In this document: positions 28,455-37,083 of the stretch, one piece after another | How the letters are laid out: every line of letters begins with the position of its first letter | How positions within the stretch are numbered: position 1 is the first letter of the stretch | Source: Natrarchaeobaculum aegyptiacum | GTDB lineage: Archaea > Halobacteriota > Halobacteria > Halobacteriales > Natrialbaceae | Assembly (NCBI RefSeq): GCF_002156705.1 | Contig: NZ_CP019893.1 | Span: 2,294,001-2,358,000, forward strand | Length of the DNA: 64,000 nt | Direction of reading: 5' to 3' | Notes under the pieces: model-generated | The model's input: only the letters and a program-made list of their open reading frames with translations | Told to the model about the DNA's origin: nothing | Databases searched by the model: none | Translations under genes and position numbers: made by a program

Positions 28455-29999
28455 ATGACTGATTCAACACCGGAGTACGAGACGGCGGACGTCCTCGTCG
28501 TCGGAAGCGGGATCGCCGGCTGTGCCGCCGCGCTCGGTGCCGCCCGCGAGGGAGCCGAGGTCCTCCTGCTCACGAAGGCGTCCCGGCCCGACGACGCGAG
28601 CACCGACTGGGCACAGGGCGGTATCTCGACGACTCGCGGCGATCCCGAGAGCCTCAAAGAGGACGTCCTCGCGGCCAGCGACGGGACCGCCGACCCCGCG
28701 GCCGTCGACGTCCTCGTCGCGGACGCCGACGACGCCGTCTCCGACGTACTCGTCGACACCCTCGAGATCGCCTTCGACGAGACCGACGACGGCGCGTTCG
28801 ACTACACCCGCGAGGCCGCCCACTCCGTGCGTCGCATCCTCCACGTCGACGCGGCGACGGGCACGCACATCCTTCGCCCCTTCCTGAACCACCTCGACGA
28901 ACACGAGGCCGTCGAGGTCCGACAGGACACCGCCGCACTCGAGTTGCTGACCCACGAGGGGCGGGTTCACGGCGTCGTCAGCGACGAGACCGAGGACGGT
29001 CACCCGATCTACGCCGGTGCGACGATCCTCGCAACCGGCGGCATCGGCGCGCTGTACCCGCGATCGACCAACCCCGACGACGCGACCGGAGACGGCATCG
29101 CGATGGCCGCGCTCGCAGGAGCCGACGTCGCCGATATGGAGTACGTCCAGTTCCACCCGACGGCCTTCGACGGTGACGACCCTTTCCTCCTCTCGGAAGC
29201 CCTGCGGGGTGAGGGGGCCGTCCTCCGGAACGCCGAGGGTGAGCAATTCATGGACGAGTACCACCCACAGGGCGACCTCGCACCGCGAGACGTCGTCGCC
29301 CGCGCCGTCGAGACCGAACGCGAAGCGACCGGCGAGGTCGTCCTCGACGTCTCGACGCTCGAGGGAGATTTCGAAACCGAGTTCCCGACCATCGCCGAGA
29401 TGGTCCACGAGCGTGGGATCGAGGGCGACGAGATCCCCGTCGCCCCCTGCGAGCACTTCCTGTGTGGTGGAATCGACGTCGACCACCGCGGGCACTCGAG
29501 CCTCGACCGCCTCTACGCCGTCGGCGAGTGTTCCCGGACGGGCGTCCACGGTGCGAACCGCCTCGCGAGTACGAGCCTGCTCGAGGGACTGGTCTGGGGA
29601 CTCCGCGCTGGCGACGACGCCGCGGCCGTCGCTACCGACGCGGACCTCGAGTCCGATGCGACGGGCGTGGAGGCACCCGACCTGCTGAATCGTGACCCGG
29701 ACCTCCCCCGGCGATTCGCCGCCGAGAAGTTCACTCGCCTCCAGCGGACGATGGACGAGTACCTCGGACTCGAGCGCGACCCCGCGGAGATCGCTCGCGC
29801 GAGCGCCGTCCTCCGGCGGCTCAAGGGTGAGGTCGACGCCTACATCCGCACCCGAACCGCTCGCGACCTCTACGAACTCCGGAACGCGAGCGTCGTCGCG
29901 CTGTTGATCGCTCGAGCGGCGAGCGAGAATACGGAGTCGACCGGATGTCACTACGTGACGGATGGCGAGGAGGCGGCAACCCGTCCAGCAGACGACTAA
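28455..29999 (+). CDS. nadB: L-aspartate oxidase
   Basis: A 514-residue FAD enzyme that oxidises aspartate to iminoaspartate, the substrate of NadA. The N-terminal FAD fold has VLVVGSGIAGCAAALGA. Substrate-domain blocks are DWAQGGIST, HSVRRILHVDAATG and YVQFHPTAF. The flavoprotein signature is YAVGECSRTGVHGANRLAS, and SLLEGLVWG follows. The start ATG 28455 lies eight bases after the nadA stop, so both are in one operon. The partner nadC is on the same strand but 2.7 kb further on. Confidence 0.95.
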   Translation: MTDSTPEYETADVLVVGSGIAGCAAALGAAREGAEVLLLTKASRPDDASTDWAQGGISTTRGDPESLKEDVLAASDGTADPAAVDVLVADADDAVSDVLVDTLEIAFDETDDGAFDYTREAAHSVRRILHVDAATGTHILRPFLNHLDEHEAVEVRQDTAALELLTHEGRVHGVVSDETEDGHPIYAGATILATGGIGALYPRSTNPDDATGDGIAMAALAGADVADMEYVQFHPTAFDGDDPFLLSEALRGEGAVLRNAEGEQFMDEYHPQGDLAPRDVVARAVETEREATGEVVLDVSTLEGDFETEFPTIAEMVHERGIEGDEIPVAPCEHFLCGGIDVDHRGHSSLDRLYAVGECSRTGVHGANRLASTSLLEGLVWGLRAGDDAAAVATDADLESDATGVEAPDLLNRDPDLPRRFAAEKFTRLQRTMDEYLGLERDPAEIARASAVLRRLKGEVDAYIRTRTARDLYELRNASVVALLIARAASENTESTGCHYVTDGEEAATRPADD

Positions 30000-30218
30000 C
30001 GACGACTCGACGAGCGGTTCCATCGACTCGAGGAGATCGTCGACATCGGCGTCGACCGGGCGTATTCGTAGTCTGCACGTTTTCGAGAGCCGAGCGGCCG
30101 TTCGAGAACCAACCCTGCTCGCGCATCGTGGCCCTCGACCACGACTTCCGATCGGAAAAGCGAGAGGACGCCGCCGTGGGATTCCCGCTCCAATCCAGCA
30201 CCGCCACGACGCGGACTG

Positions 30219-30914
30219 TTACGCTCGCTGGTCTGGAATCGGCGGCCACGTTGGCGCGACCGTCTCCTCGATGAGTTGCGTTTGCGCGCGTCGGAGCCGT
30301 TCCGACACCGAGGATGCGGCGACGCCCAGTTCCGCGGCGACCTCCTCGAGCGACGCCTCGCGTGGGATTTCGAAGTACCCCATCTCGTAGGCTGCTCGGA
30401 GTGCCTCGTGCTGGCGGTCGGTCAGGCCGTCACCAGGTGGTTCGGGCGTCCCGTCGTGGGTGAGACGGTGCAGTCGAAACCGGGCGTTGCGTTGCCAGAA
30501 CGTCGAGAACGCGTCGAAGGCCTCCCGGTCTGCGAACCAGCCCGTCTGTCGCCACCCGTCGGGTTCGACCTCGATTCGCTCGACGATGGCCTCGGCCGCG
30601 GCGAGGGTCTCGAGTCCCGCGAGGTCGTCGACGTGGTCGCCGAGTTGTTCCTCGAAGCTCAACGCCGGCGTGACCTGGTACCGACTGGCGTCTCCCGCGC
30701 GACCGATCAGCGTCCACTCTCCGACGGCGGTGGCATCGTCGAGTGCGGTCTCGACAGTGTGAGGAGTGGCCCCGCTCACGGTTGCAATGAACAGCGGTCT
30801 GCGGCCGTGAGCGAACTGGAGGTCGATGAGTACCGTCGCGTCGGGGACGGCTGCCGCGACCGTCACGAGCGGAAGGCCGTCACAGCGGATCTCGAATTCG
30901 GCGACCAGTCCCAT
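30219..30914 (-). CDS. HTH_10 (bacterio-opsin activator-like) regulator
   Basis: A 231-residue haloarchaeal regulator. A variable N-terminal sensor-like domain starts MGLVAEFEIRCDGLPL. The C-terminal HTH_10 domain has LTDRQHEALRAAYEMGYFEIPREASLEEVAAELGVAASSVSERLRRAQ, typical of Bat/DmsR-type proteins. The ligand is unknown. ATG 30914 fits the family start and has AGGAG just before it. GTG 30929 with an upstream AAGGAGGT is an alternative, which makes this one of few genes here with Shine-Dalgarno-like signals. It is divergent from the alpha/beta hydrolase gene. Confidence 0.85.
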   Translation of the reverse strand: MGLVAEFEIRCDGLPLVTVAAAVPDATVLIDLQFAHGRRPLFIATVSGATPHTVETALDDATAVGEWTLIGRAGDASRYQVTPALSFEEQLGDHVDDLAGLETLAAAEAIVERIEVEPDGWRQTGWFADREAFDAFSTFWQRNARFRLHRLTHDGTPEPPGDGLTDRQHEALRAAYEMGYFEIPREASLEEVAAELGVAASSVSERLRRAQTQLIEETVAPTWPPIPDQRA

Positions 30915-31046
30915 ACGCTCCTGTTCCACCCGACCTCCTTGGAAGCTCGGAATTCGGCTGTCGCCAGTCGTTCTTTCCCGTCCTACTTAAACGGCCGTAC
31001 GACTGAGAGACAGTGGTATCTCGAGCGCGTTCGGTCACCGGTGTAC

Positions 31047-31838
31047 ATGCAGTCGACACGATCTGAGGACGGCACGGGGATTGTTTACGAACAGACTGGT
31101 GACGGACAGCCGCTCGTTCTCCTCCACGGGGGGATGGCCCCTCGAGCGTACTGGGATCCGGTTCTCCCACACCTCGAGTCGTACGCGGCGATCGTTCCGC
31201 AACGGCCGGGGTTCGGAACGTGTCTCGACCATCCGGCCGAGACGAGTGCGAACGGCGTCCTGGAACGCGAGGTCGCGTACGTACGACGGTTCGTCGACGA
31301 CCTCGAGGGCGAGCCAGTCCTGTTCGGTCACTCCTACGGCGCCCTCACGGCAATCGAGGTGGCGACGGAGGCGGCGGTCGAGGCGGTCGTCGCCTACGAA
31401 CCGGCGGTGCTCCCCGATGGGTACCGAGAACAGGCGAACCTCGCCGACCAGATGGAGGCGCTGCTCGAGAACGGCGAGCGCCGCGAGGCGGTGAAACGGT
31501 ACGTCGAACTCGTCCTCCACCCCGACGGAATCGACGACCTCGACGCCTGGCTCGCGGCGTGGCCGGTCTGGCCGGACTGTGTCGAGTTAGCCGACGAAGT
31601 CCTCCGAATGAACCGCGCCGTCGAGCGGTATCGACTACCCGTCCGGCTCGAGGTCGACGTCCCGGTGGCGGTCATGACCGGAACCCATGGACCGGACTTC
31701 CTTCGACAGAGTGCTCGAGACGTTCACGACGCACTTCCCCACAGTCGTCTCGTCGAGTTCGACGGACTGAGCCACAGTGGGCCAGCCGAGGCGCCAGCAC
31801 GGATCGTTGCGGAACTCGATGCGTTCCTGAACAGTTGA
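31047..31838 (+). CDS. alpha/beta-fold hydrolase
   Basis: A 263-residue hydrolase. The oxyanion-hole region is LVLLHGGMA. The nucleophile elbow is GHSYGA, and the C-terminal catalytic His is in GLSHSGP. The acid residue is probably in the VMTGTHGPDF strand region. The substrate is unknown. ATG 31047 is chosen, with GTG 31041 possible. A TATA-like CTTAAACG at 30985-30992 would leave a leader of about 30 bases. The long upstream open frame is antisense to the divergent HTH_10 gene and not coding. Confidence 0.85.
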   Translation: MQSTRSEDGTGIVYEQTGDGQPLVLLHGGMAPRAYWDPVLPHLESYAAIVPQRPGFGTCLDHPAETSANGVLEREVAYVRRFVDDLEGEPVLFGHSYGALTAIEVATEAAVEAVVAYEPAVLPDGYREQANLADQMEALLENGERREAVKRYVELVLHPDGIDDLDAWLAAWPVWPDCVELADEVLRMNRAVERYRLPVRLEVDVPVAVMTGTHGPDFLRQSARDVHDALPHSRLVEFDGLSHSGPAEAPARIVAELDAFLNS

Positions 31839-31874
31839 TAGCGGCCTGTTAGCATCTCGGTAGCTCGTCGACAG

Positions 31875-32288
31875 TTAGGCCGGCTCGTCCCGAAACCGCA
31901 CGATCGGCTCCGAGACGTCGTCGAAATCGTCGTCGGCGCCGACGAGCAACGCGCCGTCGACGGCGACCGCCGTCGCCAGTGCGTAGGCGTCGCCGAGTGC
32001 CATGCCGTGAGCTTCCTTCAGCGCGGCGGCGATCTGCCAGCACTCGGAGGGATCGACGACGGAGACGCCGAGCTCCTCGAGTCGCTCGAGGCTCGCAGTG
32101 ACGTCCTCGGGCCGGAATCCGACTCGAGAGCCGACGTACAGGATCTCGGTTTTCGTCACTGGCGAGAGATAGCCGTCGATCTCGCCGCTTGCCACGCGGT
32201 CGATCCACTCTTCGACGACGTCGCTCCCGGCTTCGTCGTCGAGGTACGCGACCAGTGGTTCGGCGTCGAAGACGATCCCGTCGGCCAT
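31875..32288 (-). CDS. vapC: PIN-domain ribonuclease, VapC-like toxin
   Basis: A 137-residue PIN protein. The acidic metal-binding residues expected for VapC are visible: D8 in VFDAEPLVAYLD, E48 in TKTEILY, D100 in LGDAYALA, and D119-D121 in GADDDFD. VapC toxins cut RNA, often tRNA or rRNA. The upstream AbrB-type gene ends five bases before this start, the usual antitoxin-toxin order. The pair sits between the hydrolase and nadC on the opposite strand. Activity is not proven. Confidence 0.88.
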   Translation of the reverse strand: MADGIVFDAEPLVAYLDDEAGSDVVEEWIDRVASGEIDGYLSPVTKTEILYVGSRVGFRPEDVTASLERLEELGVSVVDPSECWQIAAALKEAHGMALGDAYALATAVAVDGALLVGADDDFDDVSEPIVRFRDEPA

Positions 32289-32293
32289 CGCAA

Positions 32294-32617
32294 TCAGTCC
32301 TCTCCGGTTTCGGTTCCGTTGCTGTCACCGATCTGATCGACGAGGTCATCCAGTCGCCGTTCATCTCGTTCGCGCGACTCCCGAAGGAGTTGCGTCGCTG
32401 GTCGATCGTCGTCGCCGGTCCGCTCGAGTCCACGAAACTCGCGCATCGAGCCGACGGGACGGACGACGATCTCGCCATCGTCGTTCTCGACGAACTTGAC
32501 CCGTCCGGGGGCCTGAATCCCGTGTTTCTCCCTGAGCTGTTTGGGGATCGTCGCCTGTCCTTTTTCGGTGACGGAGACGACCCGTCCCGATCCGCTGGAA
32601 TCGGTATTACTCGACAC
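32294..32617 (-). CDS. vapB: AbrB/MazE-type antitoxin (VapB-like)
   Basis: A 107-residue protein. The swapped-hairpin DNA-binding domain is at about residues 12-58: VVSVTEKGQATIPKQLREK, then HGIQAPGRVKFVEND. An acidic and basic helical C-terminus follows that probably wraps the toxin (RESRERDERRLDDLVDQI). Such antitoxins neutralise the PIN toxin and repress their own operon. It is followed by the PIN gene after five bases and starts about 100 bases from the divergent nadC start. Confidence 0.88.
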   Translation of the reverse strand: MSSNTDSSGSGRVVSVTEKGQATIPKQLREKHGIQAPGRVKFVENDDGEIVVRPVGSMREFRGLERTGDDDRPATQLLRESRERDERRLDDLVDQIGDSNGTETGED

Positions 32618-32718
32618 AGGTATTACTTCTCGGAGTGGATACTTGAGGGTGTCGCCGTATGGTATCTACAGGCGGAGAAAACAGGTCTCTTATCCGGCAA
32701 CGGGCCGCAGACGAACCC

Positions 32719-33540
32719 ATGATCGAAACCTCACAGATCGAACGCTGGCTCCGCGAGGACGTCGGCCACCACGACGTCACGAACCAGGTACCTGGGGAGA
32801 CCACTGGCCGCCTCGTCGCCAAAGAGGCCGGCGTCGCCGCGGGTCTCGAGGCCGCCACCGCCGTCTTCGAGTACCTCGGCGTCGAGGTTCGCGAGGTAGT
32901 CGACGCCGGAACTGCCCTCGAGGCCGGCGATGTCGTCCTCACCGTGGAGGGTCAAGCACGCGAGGTGCTCCGTGGCGAACGGGTGGCCGTAAACGTCGCG
33001 GGCCACGCCTCCGGCATCGCCACGCGAACCCGCGAGGCCGTCGACGCGGCGCGCACGGAAACTGACGCGGTCCGAATCGCCGCGACCCGCAAGACGACTC
33101 CCGGGCTGCGGGGCGTCGAAAAGCGCGCCGTCGTTGCCGGCGGCGGCGATACCCACCGGCTCGACCTCTCGCACATGGTCATGGTGAAGGACAACCACGT
33201 CGCCGAACTGGGCCTCGAGGGTGCCGTCTCCCGATTCCGCGAGCGAGTGTCGTTCGCCACCAGGATCGAAGTCGAGGTCGAACGCCCCGAGGACGCTCCG
33301 CGGGCCGCCGATGCGGGCGCGGACATCGTCTTGCTCGACAATATGACACCTGCGGAGACGCGCGAGGCTGTGGATCTCCTCGTGGACGGGGGTCACGAGG
33401 ACGTACTCGCGGAGGCCAGCGGCGGGATCACGCTCGAGATGGTCGCCGACTACGCTGCGACAGGCGTCGACGTGATTTCGCTCGGCTCGCTCACGCACTC
33501 TGCGCCGTCGCTCGACCTCTCGTTCCGGACTGACGAGTAA
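32719..33540 (+). CDS. nadC: nicotinate-nucleotide pyrophosphorylase (quinolinate phosphoribosyltransferase)
   Basis: A 273-residue NadC, which joins quinolinate and PRPP to nicotinate mononucleotide. Family blocks are REDVGHHDVTNQ, NVAGHASGIAT, ATRKTTPGLRGVEKRAV, HRLDLSHMVMVKDNH, IEVEVE, DIVLLDNMTP and EASGGITLEMV. ATG 32719 has a TATA-like CTTATCC about 27 bases upstream, so nadC has its own promoter. NadA and NadB are 2.7 kb upstream, separated by a regulator, a hydrolase and a toxin-antitoxin pair. Confidence 0.95.
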   Translation: MIETSQIERWLREDVGHHDVTNQVPGETTGRLVAKEAGVAAGLEAATAVFEYLGVEVREVVDAGTALEAGDVVLTVEGQAREVLRGERVAVNVAGHASGIATRTREAVDAARTETDAVRIAATRKTTPGLRGVEKRAVVAGGGDTHRLDLSHMVMVKDNHVAELGLEGAVSRFRERVSFATRIEVEVERPEDAPRAADAGADIVLLDNMTPAETREAVDLLVDGGHEDVLAEASGGITLEMVADYAATGVDVISLGSLTHSAPSLDLSFRTDE

Positions 33541-33954
33541 TCGGCTCCGCGGGAGTCAGGTCGAGGGTTCTGTCTGTGACCGAGCCTATTCAAAGCTATT
33601 GGATCTAGTATGTGATTGCGGAATACAAATGTCTTTTACACTTCGTCGGTAAGCACACACATACTCTCGATCGACCAGTGGGCCAACCCACGACCGTTTT
33701 CTTGACGGTATCGTCCGGGCGAGAAATCTCCGTTTCGGTAGTCGATCTCTCCAGTCGACCGATTTTGTTCCGCTATCTGCCGGCAGCTCTGCCGGTAATG
33801 CCTGATGGACGGGGGGCTGCCTGTGTATAAAATATCTGATAGTGATTGTTCTACTCTCGACTCTCTCTTGGCCGTGGTCTGGTACCGCGAGGAGTATCAG
33901 GCATATGTGGAAGTCGAACTACCAGATTCCCATATATGTTGTTTGAATATTATT
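33541..33954. other. AT-richer intergenic region between nadC and an acyl-CoA ligase
   Basis: This 414-base region separates two convergent genes. It has a short perfect hairpin CCGGCAG-CT-CTGCCGG at 33780-33795. A TATA-like TGTATAAAATATC at 33829-33841 points right with no gene behind it. An ORF at 33612-33830 has no family resemblance or haloarchaeal composition. I see no RNA gene that I can name. Confidence 0.4.
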
Positions 33955-35523
33955 TTACTCTTCGTGGTGCTGCTCGAGTTTGTACTTCTGGATCTTGCCG
34001 CTGGTGGTTCGGGGGAGTTCCTCGACGAACTCCACCTCGCGGGGGTGTTTGTAGGCGGCGACGTTGTCGAGGAAGAACTCCGTGATCTCTTCTGCGGTGA
34101 CGTCTTCGCCGGGTTCGACGCCGGGCGCGGGAACGACGAACGCCTTCGGTACTTCGTTGCGTCGTTCGTCGGGGACTCCGACGACAGCACCCTCGGCGAC
34201 GGCCTCGTGTTCGGCCAGTAACTCCTCGAGTTCGCTCGGGTAGACGTTGTAGCCGGCCGTGTTGATCATGTGTTTCTTCCGGTCGACGATCTCGTAGTAG
34301 TTGTTCTCGTCCCGGCGGGCGATGTCGCCGGTGCGGAAGTAGCCGTGTTCGGTGAACGCCGCCTCGGTCGCCTCGGGCATGTTGTGGTAGCCCTTCATGA
34401 CCTGTGGACCACGGACGAGGAGTTCGCCTTCCTCGCCCGGCGGGACCTCCTCGCCGCTCGCGTCGACGACCTTGCAGTCGGTCATCCGCAGGGGCTGTCC
34501 GATCGTCCCGTGGATCAACCCGAAGGACGAACCGGATTGTGAGTGGGTCGCTCCGTGGGTTTCGGTGAGGCCGTACCCCTCACCCATGTCGACGCCGGCG
34601 ACCTCCTCGAACTTCTCCTGGACCGCGACGGACATCTTCGCCCCACCTTCCCCGGCCGTGACGAGGCTCGAGAGGTCGTACTCACCGAACGAGTCGCTGT
34701 TGACCATGTCGACGTACATCGCCGTGACGCCGACGTAGTGGGTTATCTCCGCTTGCTCCATCAGTTCCATCGCCGCGTCGCCGTCCCAGTTTGCCGCACT
34801 CCGGAGGTAGATTCGGCCGCCACCGACCAGCGGCTGCCAGGCGGTGTGGGTAAAGCCGGTGATGTGGTACAGCGGGAGCCAGACGAGACTCCGGACCTCC
34901 TCCGGTTCGATCTCGTTACTGGACTGGGAGAGCGTCGCGTACATCTGTGCACGGAAATTTCGATGGGTGAGCTGGACGCCCTTCGGTTTGCCCGTCGTGC
35001 CCGAGGTGTACGGCAACAGTGCCACGTCGTCGTCGGCACGTTCGACCAGCGTCTGCTCGCCGCGAACCTCCGAAAACATCTCCACGTCGTCGTCTGTGCT
35101 CCCGACGCCGATCAGGACGGGGTCCCAGTCGATCTCCTCGAGACCCTCCCGGAGGTGTGGAAGCAACATCGCGTGGGTCAGGACGGCGCTCGCGTCGGTG
35201 TCTTCGAGCTGGTAGGCGAGTTCCCGGCGTCGATACTGGGGGTTGACCGGAGAGACGGCGACGCCGGCTTTCATCGCGCCGAGGGAGCCGACGATGTACT
35301 CCGGACAGTTCGGTAGATAGACCAGCATGACGTCGCCGGGTTCGACGCCGAGGTCGGCCAGCCCACCCGCAAAGTGGGCACTCTCCTCGCGGAGTTGGTC
35401 GTGGGTGTAGGTCGTCCCGTGGTACTCGACCGCCGTCTCCGACCCGTGGAGGCGTGCGGTCTCGTCGTGGATCCGTGCAGCGTTCCCTTCCGTGGCAACA
35501 TCTCGCAAGTCATCGAGCTCCAT
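33955..35523 (-). CDS. acyl-CoA synthetase (AMP-forming ligase), first copy
   Basis: A 522-residue ANL-superfamily enzyme that activates a carboxylic acid with ATP and CoA via an acyl-AMP. Motifs are the P-loop YTSGTTGKPKGVQLTH, GYGLTETHGATH (A5), YFRTGDIARRDENNYY (A7), and the C-terminal catalytic Lys in RTTSGKIQKYKL. The start ATG 35523 (MELDDLRDVATEG) has a TATA-like TTTTACTAT on the reverse strand. The acid substrate is unknown. It is divergent from an acyl-CoA dehydrogenase gene and related to the ligase at 40570-42171. Confidence 0.9.
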   Translation of the reverse strand: MELDDLRDVATEGNAARIHDETARLHGSETAVEYHGTTYTHDQLREESAHFAGGLADLGVEPGDVMLVYLPNCPEYIVGSLGAMKAGVAVSPVNPQYRRRELAYQLEDTDASAVLTHAMLLPHLREGLEEIDWDPVLIGVGSTDDDVEMFSEVRGEQTLVERADDDVALLPYTSGTTGKPKGVQLTHRNFRAQMYATLSQSSNEIEPEEVRSLVWLPLYHITGFTHTAWQPLVGGGRIYLRSAANWDGDAAMELMEQAEITHYVGVTAMYVDMVNSDSFGEYDLSSLVTAGEGGAKMSVAVQEKFEEVAGVDMGEGYGLTETHGATHSQSGSSFGLIHGTIGQPLRMTDCKVVDASGEEVPPGEEGELLVRGPQVMKGYHNMPEATEAAFTEHGYFRTGDIARRDENNYYEIVDRKKHMINTAGYNVYPSELEELLAEHEAVAEGAVVGVPDERRNEVPKAFVVPAPGVEPGEDVTAEEITEFFLDNVAAYKHPREVEFVEELPRTTSGKIQKYKLEQHHEE

Positions 35524-35694
35524 GGGTGAGTGTATCACAACAGGATAGTAAAACATGACGTTTCCGGTCACTGCGGCCGAACGGCCGTCCCCGATTTCGA
35601 ATGTGCTGTGTTCGACAGACGACGCCGTCGAATTCAGGCGGTGAGCGGGAAACGACAGGTCGGGACCGTTCTTCCAAGTGAAATCGACCGGATG

Positions 35695-35708
35695 TTGTAC
35701 ATTTACAA
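35695..35708. promoter_or_regulatory. palindrome over the acyl-CoA dehydrogenase TATA region
   Basis: TTGTA-CATT-TACAA sits about 24-37 bases before ATG 35732, right over the expected TATA position. It could combine core promoter and operator. No regulator is assigned. Confidence 0.35.
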
Positions 35709-35731
35709 TGTAGTATCTCGATACCCAAGTC

Positions 35732-36982
35732 ATGGAGTACCACGACTCCGAGAAAGCGAAGGAGGTTGCCGGACGCGTCGAGGCGTTCATGGACGAGGTC
35801 GTCATCCCGCGCGAGCGGGAGGCCCTCGAGACGGGCGAACCGATCACGATGGACGAGATTCACGACTTCTGGGAGATGGCCAAAGAGCGCGACCTGTTCG
35901 CCCCGCAGGTACCCGAGGAGTACGGCGGGCAGGGACTTGGCTTCCGGGACATGCTCCCGTCGTTCGAGCAGGTCGGCCGCTCGCTCGTCGGTGCGCTCTC
36001 GATCCGCGCGAACGCCCCACAGGAAGGGAACATGCACACCCTCGAGTTCGCCGGCACCGAGGACCAGAAAGAAGAGTGGCTCCGTCCGCTCGTACAAGGT
36101 GAGATCTCCTCTGCGTTCGCGATGACCGAACCCAAGGTCGGCGCTGGCTCCGACCCCAAGATGCTCCAGAGTACGGCCGTCAAAGACGGCGACGAGTGGG
36201 TCATCAACGCCCACAAGTGGTGGACCTCCGACGGGCTGAACGCCGACTTCTACCTGGTGATGGTCCGGACGGATCTCGAGGCCCACCCCTACGAGGGGAC
36301 CTCGATCATCCTCGTCCCGCGTGACGCAGACGGTGTCGAGGTCGTCCGAAACGTCCCCCACCTCGGTGGCCACGGCATCACCGAGCGCGAGGGCGGCCAC
36401 GCCGAGGTAAAGTTCGAAAACGTCCGCGTTCCCGTGGAGAACACGATCGGCGAGGAAAACGAGGGCTTCCGCATCGCTCAGCTTCGCCTCGGCGGCGGTC
36501 GACTCACCCACTGTATGCGCTACTCCGGGATGGCCGAACGTTCACTCGACATCGCGAAGGCCTACCTCGCAGAACGTGAGGCCTTCGGCACGACGCTCGA
36601 GGAGAAACAGGCGCTTCGTCATCGGATCGCCGACGCCGAGACGCGCCTGCACGCCGCCCGGTGTATGGTTCGTCACGCCGCCCGCGAACTCGACGACAGT
36701 GACGCCCGTATCGAGGTCGCGATGGCGAAGATGTACACGGCGAACGTCGTCACCGACATCATCGATCTCTCGCTGCAGGCCTGTGGCGGCAACGGGATCG
36801 GCAAGGACCTGCCGATCGCGTACTTCTACGAGAGCGTCCGCCCGTTCCGCATCGTCGACGGTGCCGACGAGGTCCACCGCCGCTCGATCGCCCGCTGGGC
36901 GTTCGAGGACATCGACGAGTCCGAAATCGAGACCACCCTCGACTTCGACGAGGACCTGCGCATCGACGCCCTCAGGGAGTAA
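35732..36982 (+). CDS. acyl-CoA dehydrogenase (ACAD10/11-like)
   Basis: A 416-residue FAD enzyme for the first oxidation step of acyl-CoA breakdown. The FAD/substrate blocks are FAMTEPKVGAGSDPKML, INAHKWWTSDGLN and GHAEVKFENVRVP. The C-terminal end FRIVDGADEVHRRSIARW is like ACAD10/11-type enzymes, not the short-chain IPDGTTEIQ type. The palindrome TTGTA-CATT-TACAA overlaps the promoter. It is divergent from the acyl-CoA ligase and convergent with an MBL hydrolase gene. Confidence 0.9.
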   Translation: MEYHDSEKAKEVAGRVEAFMDEVVIPREREALETGEPITMDEIHDFWEMAKERDLFAPQVPEEYGGQGLGFRDMLPSFEQVGRSLVGALSIRANAPQEGNMHTLEFAGTEDQKEEWLRPLVQGEISSAFAMTEPKVGAGSDPKMLQSTAVKDGDEWVINAHKWWTSDGLNADFYLVMVRTDLEAHPYEGTSIILVPRDADGVEVVRNVPHLGGHGITEREGGHAEVKFENVRVPVENTIGEENEGFRIAQLRLGGGRLTHCMRYSGMAERSLDIAKAYLAEREAFGTTLEEKQALRHRIADAETRLHAARCMVRHAARELDDSDARIEVAMAKMYTANVVTDIIDLSLQACGGNGIGKDLPIAYFYESVRPFRIVDGADEVHRRSIARWAFEDIDESEIETTLDFDEDLRIDALRE

Positions 36983-37083
36983 GCGTCTCGAGCAGCAGTT
37001 GATTTTTCGACGACCTGTCTAGAGCCCGTCGATCGTCCGCGCTCGAGCCAGCAGGTCTTCTCGCTCGCCCCGCCCAGAGCCGA

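Noticed and set aside
30000-30071. Codons after the nadB stop read RRLDERFHRLEEIVDIGVDRAYS in the same frame
   Set aside because: It is short and has no start codon or family match. It may be a chance frame, so nadB is taken to end at 29999.
33612-33830. A 72-codon ORF (MIAEYKCLLHFVGKH...)
   Set aside because: It is not haloarchaeal in composition, is in an AT-rich gap, has no motif and no supporting promoter.
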